Assembly (NCBI RefSeq): GCF_900102545.1
Contig: NZ_FNBN01000005.1
Span: forward strand, 434,001-498,000
Direction of reading: 5' to 3'
From: Chitinophaga filiformis
Lineage (GTDB): Bacteria > Bacteroidota > Bacteroidia > Chitinophagales > Chitinophagaceae
Length of the DNA stretch: 64,000 nt
Shown: piece by piece, positions 32,773-41,268 of the stretch
Layout: each line of letters opens with the position of its first letter
How positions within the stretch are numbered: the first letter of the stretch is position 1
Notes under the pieces: model-generated
The model's database searches: none
What the model was told of the DNA's origin: nothing
The model's input: only the letters and a program-made list of their open reading frames with translations
Translations under genes and position numbers: made by a program

Positions 32773-33579
32773 ATGCAAAAGAAACTTCTTCTTATCGGTA
32801 CCGGCCTTGCGCTTATCACTGCTTGCGCCAAAGTACCTATCACTGGCCGTAGCCAGTTGAACCTGATCCCTGAAAGCACCATGCAATCAATGGCGCTGCA
32901 GGAATATCAGACGTTCCTATCCCAGAATAAAACAATAGCCGCTACAACCAGCAAGGATGCTGAAATGGTGAAAAGGGTAGGACAGCGTATCGCTACAGCA
33001 GTTACCAGGTACATGACTCAGAATAATCTGGCTGGTGAGGTAGCAAATTACAAATGGGAATTTAACCTGGTAGATAGTAAGGAAGTGAATGCCTGGTGTA
33101 TGCCGGGTGGTAAGGTAGTGGTGTATACCGGTTTATTGCCTGTAACACAGAACGAAACTGCGCTTGCCTGTGTAATGGGGCATGAGATTGCCCATGCTAT
33201 TGCCCGTCATGGTAATGAGCGTATGAGTCAGCAGGTAGTGGCACAGGGTATCCAGGTAGCTGGTTCCGTAGCACTCAATCGTAATCCGCAAGCGCAGAAT
33301 ATCTTCCTGCAGTCTTTCGGTGTAGGCGGTAACCTTGGTATGCTGGCATACTCCCGTAAGAACGAGCTGGAAGCGGATCATCTGGGTGTTATTTTCATGG
33401 CAATGGCCGGTTATAATCCTCAGGAGGCTATTCCTTTCTGGCAGCGTATGGCGTCAGCGGGTGGCGGTAATAAACCACCTGAGCTGGTGAGCACACACCC
33501 TAGCGATGAGCGTCGTGTATCAGAACTGCAAAAGCTTATGCCAGAGGCAATGAAGTATTATACGCCTATCAAGAAATAA
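32773..33579 (+). CDS. M48 family metallopeptidase lipoprotein
   Basis: A 268-residue zinc peptidase. Residues 1-18 form a lipoprotein signal with lipobox ITAC, placing it in the envelope. The zinc motif HEIAHAIARHG (about 137-147) and third ligand Glu in NELEADHLG (about 198-206) are intact. It resembles the periplasmic LoiP/BepA-like and OMA1-like branch, which take part in outer-membrane protein quality control; this role is inferred. A bidirectional terminator follows. Confidence 0.93.
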   Translation: MQKKLLLIGTGLALITACAKVPITGRSQLNLIPESTMQSMALQEYQTFLSQNKTIAATTSKDAEMVKRVGQRIATAVTRYMTQNNLAGEVANYKWEFNLVDSKEVNAWCMPGGKVVVYTGLLPVTQNETALACVMGHEIAHAIARHGNERMSQQVVAQGIQVAGSVALNRNPQAQNIFLQSFGVGGNLGMLAYSRKNELEADHLGVIFMAMAGYNPQEAIPFWQRMASAGGGNKPPELVSTHPSDERRVSELQKLMPEAMKYYTPIKK

Positions 33580-33595
33580 CCTGATAGTCGATATC

Positions 33596-33636
33596 AAAAG
33601 AAAAAGCATCCGCAATGAACGGATGCTTTTTCTTTT
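33596..33636. terminator. Bidirectional terminator between M48 gene and oxyR
   Basis: AAAAGAAAAAGCATCCG pairs with CGGATGCTTTTTCTTTT across a CAATGAA loop; T-runs arise on both strands. Confidence 0.92.
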
Positions 33637-33653
33637 ATAACTTGTTTCATGGA

Positions 33654-34601
33654 TTATTTATCCACTGTGATTTCTACTACTTTTTTGTTCTTCTGAATTT
33701 TCATCTTCTCTGGTACATGTGCCAGTATTTCCTTCTTAAAGGCGGCAATCAGCGCCTGTTTAATAAAGAACCTGTGTGTCACTATGCTGATCTCTCTTAC
33801 CGGCTCAGGCGTCTTAAAATAGCGAACCATATTCATCTGGCGGGCAGACATCTCCTGGAGGGAGAGCTCCGGTAAAATAGTATATCCTGCATTCAGGTCT
33901 ACCATTCTTTTCAGTGTCTCTACACTGCCGGTGTTATATTCCAGGTTCTTATATTCTCCCATGGTAAATTTATCGCGGCAGATGTTCAGCACCTGATTAC
34001 GCATACAATGTCCTTCGTTCAGCAGCCATACTTCGCGTACGTCGATATCTTCCGGTTTAATATATTTCTTTTCGAACAGGCTGTTGGTTTTTGCTGCATA
34101 TACTACAAACGATTCGTAGAACAGTGGTTGTTCATCCAGGTTGGGATTATGCAGTGGTGTGGCCAGCAGGCCGCAGTCCAGTTGTTCCTGTTTCAGTTGC
34201 TGTATGATCTGTTCTGTAGGATATTCCCAGATCTCCAGTTTCACTTTTGGATATTTTTTCATGAAACCTGTGAGAATGCGGGGTAGGAGATAAGGTGCCA
34301 GCGTTGGGATAATGCCTACACGCAGATTACCCTGTACTTCTTTTTTATGTTCGCCGATGATCTCTTTAATTTTCCCGTTCTCTTTCAGAATGATACGGGA
34401 TTGTGCTATGATCTCTATACCTATTTCCGTTGGGATCACAGGTAACTTACTTCTATCGAAGATCTTGACCCCCAGCTCGTCTTCCAGCTTCTGTATCTGC
34501 ATGCTGAGCGTAGGTTGCGTGACGAAGCATTTTTCGGCTGCTATGACGAAGCTTCGGTAAGTGTCTACCGCAACGATATATTCTAATTGAACAGTGGTCA
34601 T
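33654..34601 (-). CDS. oxyR: OxyR-like LysR-type regulator
   Basis: A 315-residue LysR-family activator. The N-terminal helix-turn-helix spans about 16-40 (KCFVTQPTLSMQIQKLEDEL). The effector domain contains GHCMRNQVLNIC (about 197-208), matching the peroxide-sensing Cys pair of OxyR, in which a disulfide forms on exposure to hydrogen peroxide and activates catalase and peroxiredoxin genes. No such target gene is adjacent here. The first ATG is used because the helix-turn-helix begins at the normal distance from it. Confidence 0.93.
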   Translation of the reverse strand: MTTVQLEYIVAVDTYRSFVIAAEKCFVTQPTLSMQIQKLEDELGVKIFDRSKLPVIPTEIGIEIIAQSRIILKENGKIKEIIGEHKKEVQGNLRVGIIPTLAPYLLPRILTGFMKKYPKVKLEIWEYPTEQIIQQLKQEQLDCGLLATPLHNPNLDEQPLFYESFVVYAAKTNSLFEKKYIKPEDIDVREVWLLNEGHCMRNQVLNICRDKFTMGEYKNLEYNTGSVETLKRMVDLNAGYTILPELSLQEMSARQMNMVRYFKTPEPVREISIVTHRFFIKQALIAAFKKEILAHVPEKMKIQKNKKVVEITVDK

Positions 34602-34773
34602 GCGTCAAAATTACGAATAAGAATGACGAAATGTGTATGATCTGAGTCAGGAATTCGCGGATGCTTTGGGTAACGGTCGTCAGTGCTTGCTTTTGCGACC
34701 CGGCGTGCTGCATTTCATAGTGATGGGGTGGTACCGTCCAGCGGAAGCCGCTGCTACTTAGCGTAAAAATTGA
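34602..34773. other. Intergenic stretch with a copy of the CGYTAYTTRGCGTAAAA-type motif
   Basis: No gene seen. GCTACTTAGCGTAAAA lies at about 34753-34768, next to the terminator at 34774-34824. GCGACCCGGCGTGCTG near 34696 resembles GCGACCCGGTATGCCG near 32584. No oxyR promoter is obvious. Confidence 0.5.
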
Positions 34774-34824
34774 CATAAATAAAAAGGACGAACTACCAGG
34801 AGTAATCCGTCCTTTTTATTTATG
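34774..34824 (-). terminator. Terminator of the 34837-36102 gene
   Basis: CATAAATAAAAAGGACG and CGTCCTTTTTATTTATG form a perfect 17-bp stem. Confidence 0.88.
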
Positions 34825-34836
34825 CAGAAATGACTG

Positions 34837-36102
34837 CTAGAATATTCTGTATCTGTATTTGATCTTATCTGTATTGTTATACAGTTCCCTGATATTAATA
34901 GAAGCCTGTATCTCTTTCACCGCTTCATCTTTCAGATTACGGAATTCCGCCTGCTTGGTGTCAATGGTGTTCTTGTCAGCCAAACCATTATCCTGTGCGA
35001 TCTTCAGAGAGTTGTTCACTTTACCATAGTAGGAATCCAACAGGGTAAAGTATTCGTTGTACAGATTCTCGAAGCGTTTAGTCTGCAGGATCAGATCTTC
35101 TAACTGGTTGTTCACTTCTTTCAGGTTGGGATTCTCACGCAGCAAAGCTTCGTAATCAACCTTCTTGCCTTTAGTATATTTAGTTTCTAAGTCATTGAAG
35201 AACGTAACAACTTTGTCTCTTTTGAAGTCAAAGAAGAAATCGTTCATAGTCTCACCCAGAGACTTGTTACCACGTTGAGGCAGCTGGTATTTCAGGGCGC
35301 TCGCCGTGAACATAAGGTGATCATACAGGTTGTCCTGCAGGAGATTCAGCTGATCTTTGTTGAAGTTCAGACCATATTCGAATTTCTGGTTCGCATCGTT
35401 CAAAGCGGTGTAGTATACAACATATTTGTTCAGCTCTTTCTCGAATTCTTTCAGTGTATTCTGATTGATCTCTTTATTATTCACACTGATGCTATGCAGA
35501 AAGTTCATTACTGAGTTAGCAATAGCCAGGGGAGGCGTTAAAGAGGTAAAACTCTGAAAGATGGGGCTGGCAATGATAGATTTGGTAGACTCAACGATCT
35601 TACTGTTCTTTTCGTTTTTGTCAGCCTTGCCCTTCAATACTACTTTCTCTACCAGTTCTACGATACGGTCACTCAGGGAGAAGCCCAGCTCTTTACTTTC
35701 CGGGTTGTTCAGTGAAGTGATGAATACGTCGAGATTATTGGTAGTCGTACGAGACTTCAGGTCAATGATCTTTTTATTGAGAAGGTAATATGTTTCACTC
35801 GCAAATACGATGTTGTTACGGATCAGTTCATACTTGGTAATGTTATCGATCTCACGTCCCTGCAATAAGCCCTGGATAGCGTTTGAATTTTGTTTGTCGC
35901 TATCGTTAATGCGTTGCAGTTCCTCCATAATCCTGCGGATAGTAGTGTCCTGCGTTCTTACCTGAGGCATTACCACATTCTTCAGTTCTGAATTTGGATC
36001 ACCTTTAGATTGTTCGGTCGGCGGCTTAGGTTTCTCTGGTTCCTGTGCCTGTGCATAATGGAAACTTGAAAGTAAAATCAGTAGTAGTGTCAGATATCTC
36101 AT
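34837..36102 (-). CDS. Secreted helical protein of unknown function
   Basis: A 421-residue protein. The frame is open back to 36276, but the ATG at 36102 is chosen because it starts a clean signal peptide (MRYLTLLLILLSSFHYAQAQ). A Pro/Glu-rich stretch (EPEKPKPPTEQ) follows; the rest is almost entirely helical and charged, with coiled-coil character (for example near 60-100 and 330-400). I see no enzyme motif. A -7-like TATTTTTG (36237-36230, minus) overlaps a 16-bp palindrome and would give a leader of about 120 bases, which also argues against the longer start. Own terminator at 34774-34824. Confidence 0.82.
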   Translation of the reverse strand: MRYLTLLLILLSSFHYAQAQEPEKPKPPTEQSKGDPNSELKNVVMPQVRTQDTTIRRIMEELQRINDSDKQNSNAIQGLLQGREIDNITKYELIRNNIVFASETYYLLNKKIIDLKSRTTTNNLDVFITSLNNPESKELGFSLSDRIVELVEKVVLKGKADKNEKNSKIVESTKSIIASPIFQSFTSLTPPLAIANSVMNFLHSISVNNKEINQNTLKEFEKELNKYVVYYTALNDANQKFEYGLNFNKDQLNLLQDNLYDHLMFTASALKYQLPQRGNKSLGETMNDFFFDFKRDKVVTFFNDLETKYTKGKKVDYEALLRENPNLKEVNNQLEDLILQTKRFENLYNEYFTLLDSYYGKVNNSLKIAQDNGLADKNTIDTKQAEFRNLKDEAVKEIQASINIRELYNNTDKIKYRYRIF

Positions 36103-36319
36103 AGAATTTAAATGCGTGATCTTGACTGATTTAAAAAATGCAAAACACTCACAATAGGATACATTCTTCCCACAAAGCCGACAGTCAGGATGTCCGCTTT
36201 CAGTTGCGACCTGTAATTGTTTTTGCATGCAAAAATATTTTGCGTTCTTCAGCAATCCATGAAAATATGGTGCCAAAAAACGAGTTTACACAAAGATAAC
36301 AATTTATAATAAGTTGAAA
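36103..36319. other. Leader/intergenic region with 16-bp palindrome
   Basis: TTTTTGCATGCAAAAA (36220-36235) is a perfect palindrome overlapping the likely -7 box TATTTTTG of the minus-strand gene. In frame with that gene, the region would encode a Cys-rich segment (CRLCGKNVSYCEC), probably by chance. Confidence 0.45.
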
Positions 36320-36351
36320 TTGCCAGTCTTTCAACTACTTTATTACCTTTA
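36320..36351 (+). promoter_or_regulatory. Likely promoter of the glycosyltransferase gene
   Basis: TTG (36320-36322) and TACCTTTA (36344-36351, one mismatch) are 21 bases apart, 20 bases before the ATG at 36372. Confidence 0.55.
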
Positions 36352-36371
36352 GCCGCAAATTACCCACTTTC

Positions 36372-37112
36372 ATGTTAAACAATAAGAAGATAGTGGTAGT
36401 ATTGCCAGCCTACAACGCCGCTTTAACACTTGAGAAAACCTATAATGAAATTCCTTTTGACATTGTTGACGAAGTCGTATTGGTTGACGACGCCAGTAAA
36501 GATGAGACGGTTGCTGTCGGAAAGCAACTGGGGATCAGGCATATCGTCCGCCATGATAATAACAAAGGATATGGCGGAAACCAGAAATCCTGCTACAATA
36601 AGGCATTAGAACTGGAAGCCGATATTGTGATTATGTTACATCCTGATTATCAATATACTCCAAAGCTGATTATAGCCATGTGCAGTATCATTGCAAATGA
36701 TGTATATCCTGTAGTGCTTGGTTCCCGTATTCTTGGAAAAGGTGCGCTGAAAGGAGGGATGCCTATATATAAATACATTGGTAACCTTTTCCTGACATTT
36801 GTGCAGAACCTGCTCATTAACCAGAAACTCAGTGAGTATCATACCGGCTACAGGGCATTTTCTGGTACAGTGCTGAAAAACATCAACTTTATGGCCAATG
36901 ATGACGATTTCATTTTTGATAATGAGATGATTTCTCAGATTTTTATGAAGGGTTATGAAATAGGTGAAGTAACTTGCCCCACCAAATACTTTGAGGACGC
37001 CTCGAGTATTAACTTTAAACGCAGCACTATCTACGGTATGGGCGTATTGCGGGTGTCTCTGCAACATCGCCTGCATATGTGGGGATGGGTTAGATCGAAA
37101 ATTTATAACTGA
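36372..37112 (+). CDS. Family 2 glycosyltransferase, polyprenol-phosphate sugar transferase-like
   Basis: A 246-residue GT-A fold enzyme. The N-terminus VVVLPAYNAALTLEKTY (about 8-24), VDEVVLVDDASKDET (about 32-46) and MLHPDYQYTP (metal/nucleotide site, about 89-98) are typical of DPM1/DPMS-like transferases that load a sugar from a nucleotide onto a polyprenyl phosphate. There is no C-terminal membrane helix pair. The methyltransferase gene follows after 17 bases, so the two are probably co-transcribed. Substrate unknown. Confidence 0.9.
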   Translation: MLNNKKIVVVLPAYNAALTLEKTYNEIPFDIVDEVVLVDDASKDETVAVGKQLGIRHIVRHDNNKGYGGNQKSCYNKALELEADIVIMLHPDYQYTPKLIIAMCSIIANDVYPVVLGSRILGKGALKGGMPIYKYIGNLFLTFVQNLLINQKLSEYHTGYRAFSGTVLKNINFMANDDDFIFDNEMISQIFMKGYEIGEVTCPTKYFEDASSINFKRSTIYGMGVLRVSLQHRLHMWGWVRSKIYN

Positions 37113-37129
37113 TAAACTGATTAATTATC

Positions 37130-37921
37130 TTGGGCCTACAGTGGGAATTAGCTAAAAAATACCTGCATTATTATTTCACAGCGGGCAACCGGCATGATGT
37201 ACATTCTCCCTTTGTATTTGACCTTGTGGAGAAAGTGTTACGGGATAAGAAAAAACCGGCAGTTTTCTGGGAAATTGAACAGCTACGGAAATCTTTATTG
37301 CACAGTGCGGAAACCTTGCAGGTTACCGATCTGGGGGCAGGGTCACACACGAATGCAGGAAGGGAACGTAGCGTAAGCGATATTACCCGCCATGCAGCAA
37401 AACCGCCTAAATTCGGGCAGCTTTTCTATCGCCTGATACAACACTTCCAACCGGAATACCTGCTTGAATTAGGTACCTCTATGGGGATGTCTACCGCCTA
37501 TATGGCAAAGGCAGCACCTTCCGCTACTGTGCATACCATTGAAGGATGTCCTAATATTGCTGCGCGTGCCGGTACCAATTTTAAGGCTTTACAGCTGCAG
37601 AATGTCAAACAGCATGTGGGAAACTTTGATACGGTGTTACCAGCTCTGCTGAAAGAATTGCCCCGGCTGGACTATGTGTATATTGATGGGAATCATCGCT
37701 CAGTACCTACATTGAATTATTTTGAGCAGTGCCTGACTAAAGTACATGACGGGTCGCTATTCATCTTTGATGATATTCACTGGACGCCTGATATGGAGGC
37801 TGCATGGCATATTATCCAGCAACATCCAAAGGTGACTTTTACGGTAGATCTGTTCTTCATCGGGTTGGTATTTTTCCGCCCGGATATGAAGGTGAAACAG
37901 CATTTTATACTGAAGTATTAA
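37130..37921 (+). CDS. Class I SAM-dependent methyltransferase (O-methyltransferase-like)
   Basis: A 263-residue protein. It uses a TTG start at 37130; no ATG lies nearby before the conserved LAKKYLHYYF ... HSPFVFDLVEKVL segment. The SAM-binding core shows YLLELGTSMGMSTAYMA (about 115-131), an acidic TIEGCP strand end, YVYIDGNHRSVPT, and FIFDDIHWTPDM. This is the catechol O-methyltransferase-like fold common in Bacteroidota; the substrate is unknown. It follows the glycosyltransferase gene closely. A terminator lies at 37943-37989. Confidence 0.85.
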   Translation: MGLQWELAKKYLHYYFTAGNRHDVHSPFVFDLVEKVLRDKKKPAVFWEIEQLRKSLLHSAETLQVTDLGAGSHTNAGRERSVSDITRHAAKPPKFGQLFYRLIQHFQPEYLLELGTSMGMSTAYMAKAAPSATVHTIEGCPNIAARAGTNFKALQLQNVKQHVGNFDTVLPALLKELPRLDYVYIDGNHRSVPTLNYFEQCLTKVHDGSLFIFDDIHWTPDMEAAWHIIQQHPKVTFTVDLFFIGLVFFRPDMKVKQHFILKY

Positions 37922-37942
37922 CGTTGTCAACTATTTTAAATA

Positions 37943-37989
37943 AGAGGTTCCGGATGAAATGTATGTTTTATCCGGAATCTCTATTTTTG
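37943..37989 (+). terminator. Terminator after the methyltransferase gene
   Basis: AGAGGTTCCGGATGAAA pairs with TTTTATCCGGAATCTCT (few mismatches) around a TGTATG loop, followed by ATTTTTG. Confidence 0.75.
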
Positions 37990-38010
37990 TATACATCCAA
38001 ACATTCCATT

Positions 38011-38817
38011 ATGAAAATATTCCGAGCCCTGATTGTACTACTGACAGTACAGTTTTCCTGCCTGTATGCAGGTGCGCAGACAAACCCTGATTTCAGCGCT
38101 TATAGTTACGAAACGTTCATACATAATGGCGATACATTGCGTTACCGCATGTTAGAGCCGGAGGGGTATGATTCGCAGAAGCCTTATCCCCTGATCGTAT
38201 TTCTGCATGGTTCCGGCGAGAGGGGTACTGATAATGCTGCTCAGTTGCTGCATGGCGGTAGCTTGTTCCTGAAGGATTCCCTGCGTCAGCGGTTCCCTAC
38301 CTTTGTTATATTCCCGCAGTGTCCACCGGATTCGATGTGGGCGTCAATGAAAGTGACCAGGGATAGTACGGGGAAGGCAATAAAACGGGAGTTCTCAGAT
38401 GGTACCGACAGACAGTCAACGCCGGGATTGCTGGTGAAACTGCTGGTGGACAGCCTGGTGAAGACGGAGAAAGTGAACAGTAAGCAGGTATATCTCGGCG
38501 GATTATCCCTGGGAGGTATAGGAACCTACGATATGTTGGCCCGTTATCCGAAGATGTGGGCAGCAGCTTTCCCGATTTGCGGAATAGGGAATGTCAGCAC
38601 TGCAGCGAAATTCTCAAAAGTACCTTTATGGATTTTTCACGGAGATGCAGATAATGCAGTACCTGTTTCAGGCTCAAGGGATTATGTGGCAGCGTTGAGA
38701 AAACTGAAGGCGGATGTAAAATATTCCGAATATCCGGGTGTGGGGCATAACAGCTGGGATAATGCTTTTGCTGAACCTGACTTGTTGCCCTGGCTCTTTT
38801 CTCACAAGAAGAAATAA
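38011..38817 (+). CDS. Secreted alpha/beta hydrolase (esterase or peptidase-like)
   Basis: A 268-residue enzyme with a signal peptide (MKIFRALIVLLTVQFSCLYA, then GAQ). An in-frame open stretch begins at 37804 but overlaps the methyltransferase gene, so the ATG at 38011 is used. The oxyanion segment FLHGSGERGTDN (about 63-74), nucleophile motif GGLSLGGIG, acid in HGDADNAVP and His in GVGHNSWD are intact. It resembles PHB-depolymerase/dienelactone-hydrolase-like esterases of carbohydrate-using Bacteroidota; the substrate is unknown. Confidence 0.88.
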   Translation: MKIFRALIVLLTVQFSCLYAGAQTNPDFSAYSYETFIHNGDTLRYRMLEPEGYDSQKPYPLIVFLHGSGERGTDNAAQLLHGGSLFLKDSLRQRFPTFVIFPQCPPDSMWASMKVTRDSTGKAIKREFSDGTDRQSTPGLLVKLLVDSLVKTEKVNSKQVYLGGLSLGGIGTYDMLARYPKMWAAAFPICGIGNVSTAAKFSKVPLWIFHGDADNAVPVSGSRDYVAALRKLKADVKYSEYPGVGHNSWDNAFAEPDLLPWLFSHKKK

Positions 38818-38890
38818 TACCTGAAGGGTGGCTTTGACATGCCTTTACTATGGCTTTGACATGCCTTTGAGGTGGACCTATAAGAAACTA

Positions 38891-38923
38891 AAAACGCCCC
38901 GGCACATGACCGGGGCGTTTTTC
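38891..38923. terminator. Bidirectional terminator between the hydrolase gene and hemL
   Basis: AAAACGCCCCGG pairs with CCGGGGCGTTTT around a CACATGA loop; A- and T-runs serve both converging genes. It also closes the long hem operon. Confidence 0.93.
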
Positions 38924-38946
38924 CACTCTGCACAGGATTTGAATTG

Positions 38947-40236
38947 TTAACTATGTATAGACTGTATGGCTGATTTTGCAGCCTCTACGGTCGCGTCGAG
39001 ATCTTCTATTGTCAGCGCGGTACTGAGGAACCAGCTTTCAAATGCGGAAGGTGGCAGATATATGCCGCGTTCCAGCATAGCGTGAAAGAAATGTTTGAAC
39101 AACTCATTGTTAGCACCCGAAGCAGCTTCAAAATTAATGATAGGATATTCTGCAAAATGAACACTCATCATAGAGCCCAGATTGTTGACCTGATGAACAA
39201 TCCCGGCAGCACTCAGTACAGATTGCAATCCTCCGGCCAGATAAGCAGCTTTTTCCGCCAGTTGCCGGTAAATATCCGGGTTTTCGTTCAACGTTTTCAG
39301 CAGCGTATAGCCAGCAATCATTGCAATCGGGTTACCACTCAATGTTCCTGCCTGATAAATTTTCCCGGCAGGGGCGATATGTTCCATGATCTCTTTACTT
39401 CCGGCGAAGGCGCCCACTGGCATACCTGCGCCAATAATCTTGCCAAAGGTAACCAAATCTGCTTTAATATCGAATAGTTCCTGTGCGCCTCCGCGTGCTA
39501 ATCTGAAACCTGTCATCACTTCGTCGAAGATCAGGAGGATATTATGTTCATCACAGAGATTGCGCAGGCCCTGTAAAAAGCCCTCCTGTGGAAGGATACA
39601 GCCCATATTACCGGCAACAGGTTCAACGATGATAGCGGCTATCTGGTCGGGATGTGCTGCTATCAACTTTTCCACAGCCGGTAAATTATTGTAAGGAGCG
39701 GTAAGCGTATCGGCTGCGACGGTTTGCGTAACGCCGGGAACAGATTGTATGTCTAAAGTGGCTACTCCGCTACCTGCGCTTACCAGGAAAGAATCTGCAT
39801 GGCCGTGGTAGTTACCTTCAAATTTGATGAACTTATTGCGGCCGGTGTACCCTCTGGCCAGCCTCAGGGCTGACATACAGGCTTCTGTACCGGAATTCAC
39901 CATACGTACCTGCTCAATGTTGGGCACCATGCTGATGATCAGCTCTGCGATGCTGATTTCCAGCTCGGTAGGCGCTCCGAAAGAGGTGGAGTAGGTGGCA
40001 TATTCCTGGATGGCCTTCACTACCGGTTCATAGGCATGTCCCATGATCATCGGCCCCCATGAATTGATGTAATCTATATAGCGGTTCCCGTCCACATCAT
40101 ACATATAAGCGCCTTTAGCGTTTTTCATGAATATGGGTGAGCCGCCCACACCTTTGAATGCGCGAACGGGTGAGTTTACACCGCCTGGAATGAGCTGTTT
40201 TGCTCTTTCAAATAATGATCTGCTTTGCGTGTACAT
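38947..40236 (-). CDS. hemL: Glutamate-1-semialdehyde 2,1-aminomutase
   Basis: Converts glutamate-1-semialdehyde to 5-aminolevulinate with PLP, the second step of the C5 heme pathway. The 429-residue protein shows VNSPVRAFKGVGG (about 20-32), VNSGTEACMSALRLARG (about 118-134), FDEVMTGFR (about 239-247) and the PLP lysine in TFGKIIGAGMPVG (about 262-274). It is the last gene of the minus-strand hem operon, 45 bases after hemB, and is followed by the shared terminator. Confidence 0.97.
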   Translation of the reverse strand: MYTQSRSLFERAKQLIPGGVNSPVRAFKGVGGSPIFMKNAKGAYMYDVDGNRYIDYINSWGPMIMGHAYEPVVKAIQEYATYSTSFGAPTELEISIAELIISMVPNIEQVRMVNSGTEACMSALRLARGYTGRNKFIKFEGNYHGHADSFLVSAGSGVATLDIQSVPGVTQTVAADTLTAPYNNLPAVEKLIAAHPDQIAAIIVEPVAGNMGCILPQEGFLQGLRNLCDEHNILLIFDEVMTGFRLARGGAQELFDIKADLVTFGKIIGAGMPVGAFAGSKEIMEHIAPAGKIYQAGTLSGNPIAMIAGYTLLKTLNENPDIYRQLAEKAAYLAGGLQSVLSAAGIVHQVNNLGSMMSVHFAEYPIINFEAASGANNELFKHFFHAMLERGIYLPPSAFESWFLSTALTIEDLDATVEAAKSAIQSIHS

Positions 40237-40281
40237 GGTGGTAGTGATAAGTATTTTTAACTGAAAAGCATGTGCTGTTGT

Positions 40282-41247
40282 TTACAATAATCGCACCGCA
40301 TCTTTTGCAAAATAGGTAGCGATCAGGTCTGCTCCTGCACGTTTGATGCTGGTGAGCGCTTCAATAATGGCCTTTTCTTCGTTGAGCCAGCCCATTTTAG
40401 CTGCTGCCTTGATCATGGAATATTCTCCGCTCACATGATAGGCACTTACCGGTACGTGTACATGATCTTTGATCTTCCGGATCACATCCAGGTAATACAA
40501 CGCTGGTTTTACCATCACAATATCAGCTCCTTCTTCTACATCCATCAGGGTTTCCTTCAATGCCTGATCGCTGTTTGCAAAGTCCAGCTGGTAAGTCTTT
40601 TTGTCGCCGAAGCCCGGAGCAGAGTCCAGTGCATCGCGGAAAGGACCGTAGAGGCAGGATGCATATTTGGCGCTGTACGACATAATACCTACTTTATGGA
40701 AGCTGTGTTGCTCCAGGATAGTGCGGATGGAAAGAATGCGGCCATCCATTTTATCGCTGGGCGCTACAAAGTCCGCGCCTGCTTCGGCATGGCTGAGACT
40801 CATACGGGATAACACTTCCACGGTGATATCGTTCACGATCTCTCCATTCTCAACAATGCCATCATGGCCGTAAGAGGAGTAGGGGTCCAACGCTACGTCG
40901 GTCATCACTACTATTTCCGGAACAGCATCTTTGATCGCTTTGATGGCGCGTTGCATCAAACCGTTGGGATTCACTGCCTCCGTACCCTTATTATCTTTCA
41001 GTTCATCAGCGCATTTGATGAACAGTAATACACTTTTGATACCCATGCTCCAAAGCTCTTTCACTTCTTTCACGGTGAGGTCCAGTGAATGGCGGAAATA
41101 GCCGGGCATTGAAATGATCTCTTCTTTCACATTTTCTCCTTCCACAATGAATAACGGTGCAATAAAGTCGCTGGGCGTCAGTACTGTTTCTGCAACCATC
41201 GCACGGATGGCGGGAGAAGTTCTCAATATCCTGTTTCTACGTATCAT
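40282..41247 (-). CDS. hemB: Porphobilinogen synthase (ALA dehydratase)
   Basis: Condenses two 5-aminolevulinate molecules to porphobilinogen. The 321-residue enzyme has one active-site lysine region near 193-200 (IMSYSAKYAS) and the second in DIVMVKPALYYLDV (about 244-257). The metal-site segment reads DVALDPYSSYGHDG (about 116-129), lacking the zinc-binding Cys triad seen in E. coli and human enzymes, so it is probably the Mg-type. It lies 21 bases after hemF. Confidence 0.96.
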   Translation of the reverse strand: MIRRNRILRTSPAIRAMVAETVLTPSDFIAPLFIVEGENVKEEIISMPGYFRHSLDLTVKEVKELWSMGIKSVLLFIKCADELKDNKGTEAVNPNGLMQRAIKAIKDAVPEIVVMTDVALDPYSSYGHDGIVENGEIVNDITVEVLSRMSLSHAEAGADFVAPSDKMDGRILSIRTILEQHSFHKVGIMSYSAKYASCLYGPFRDALDSAPGFGDKKTYQLDFANSDQALKETLMDVEEGADIVMVKPALYYLDVIRKIKDHVHVPVSAYHVSGEYSMIKAAAKMGWLNEEKAIIEALTSIKRAGADLIATYFAKDAVRLL

Positions 41248-41268
41248 GATAAATGTGTTTTAATATGT

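Noticed and set aside
36103..36276. Longer N-terminus for the secreted helical protein
   Set aside because: It would bury a clean signal peptide 58 residues inside the protein.
37804..38010. Longer N-terminus for the alpha/beta hydrolase
   Set aside because: It overlaps the methyltransferase gene and its terminator, while the ATG at 38011 begins a signal peptide.
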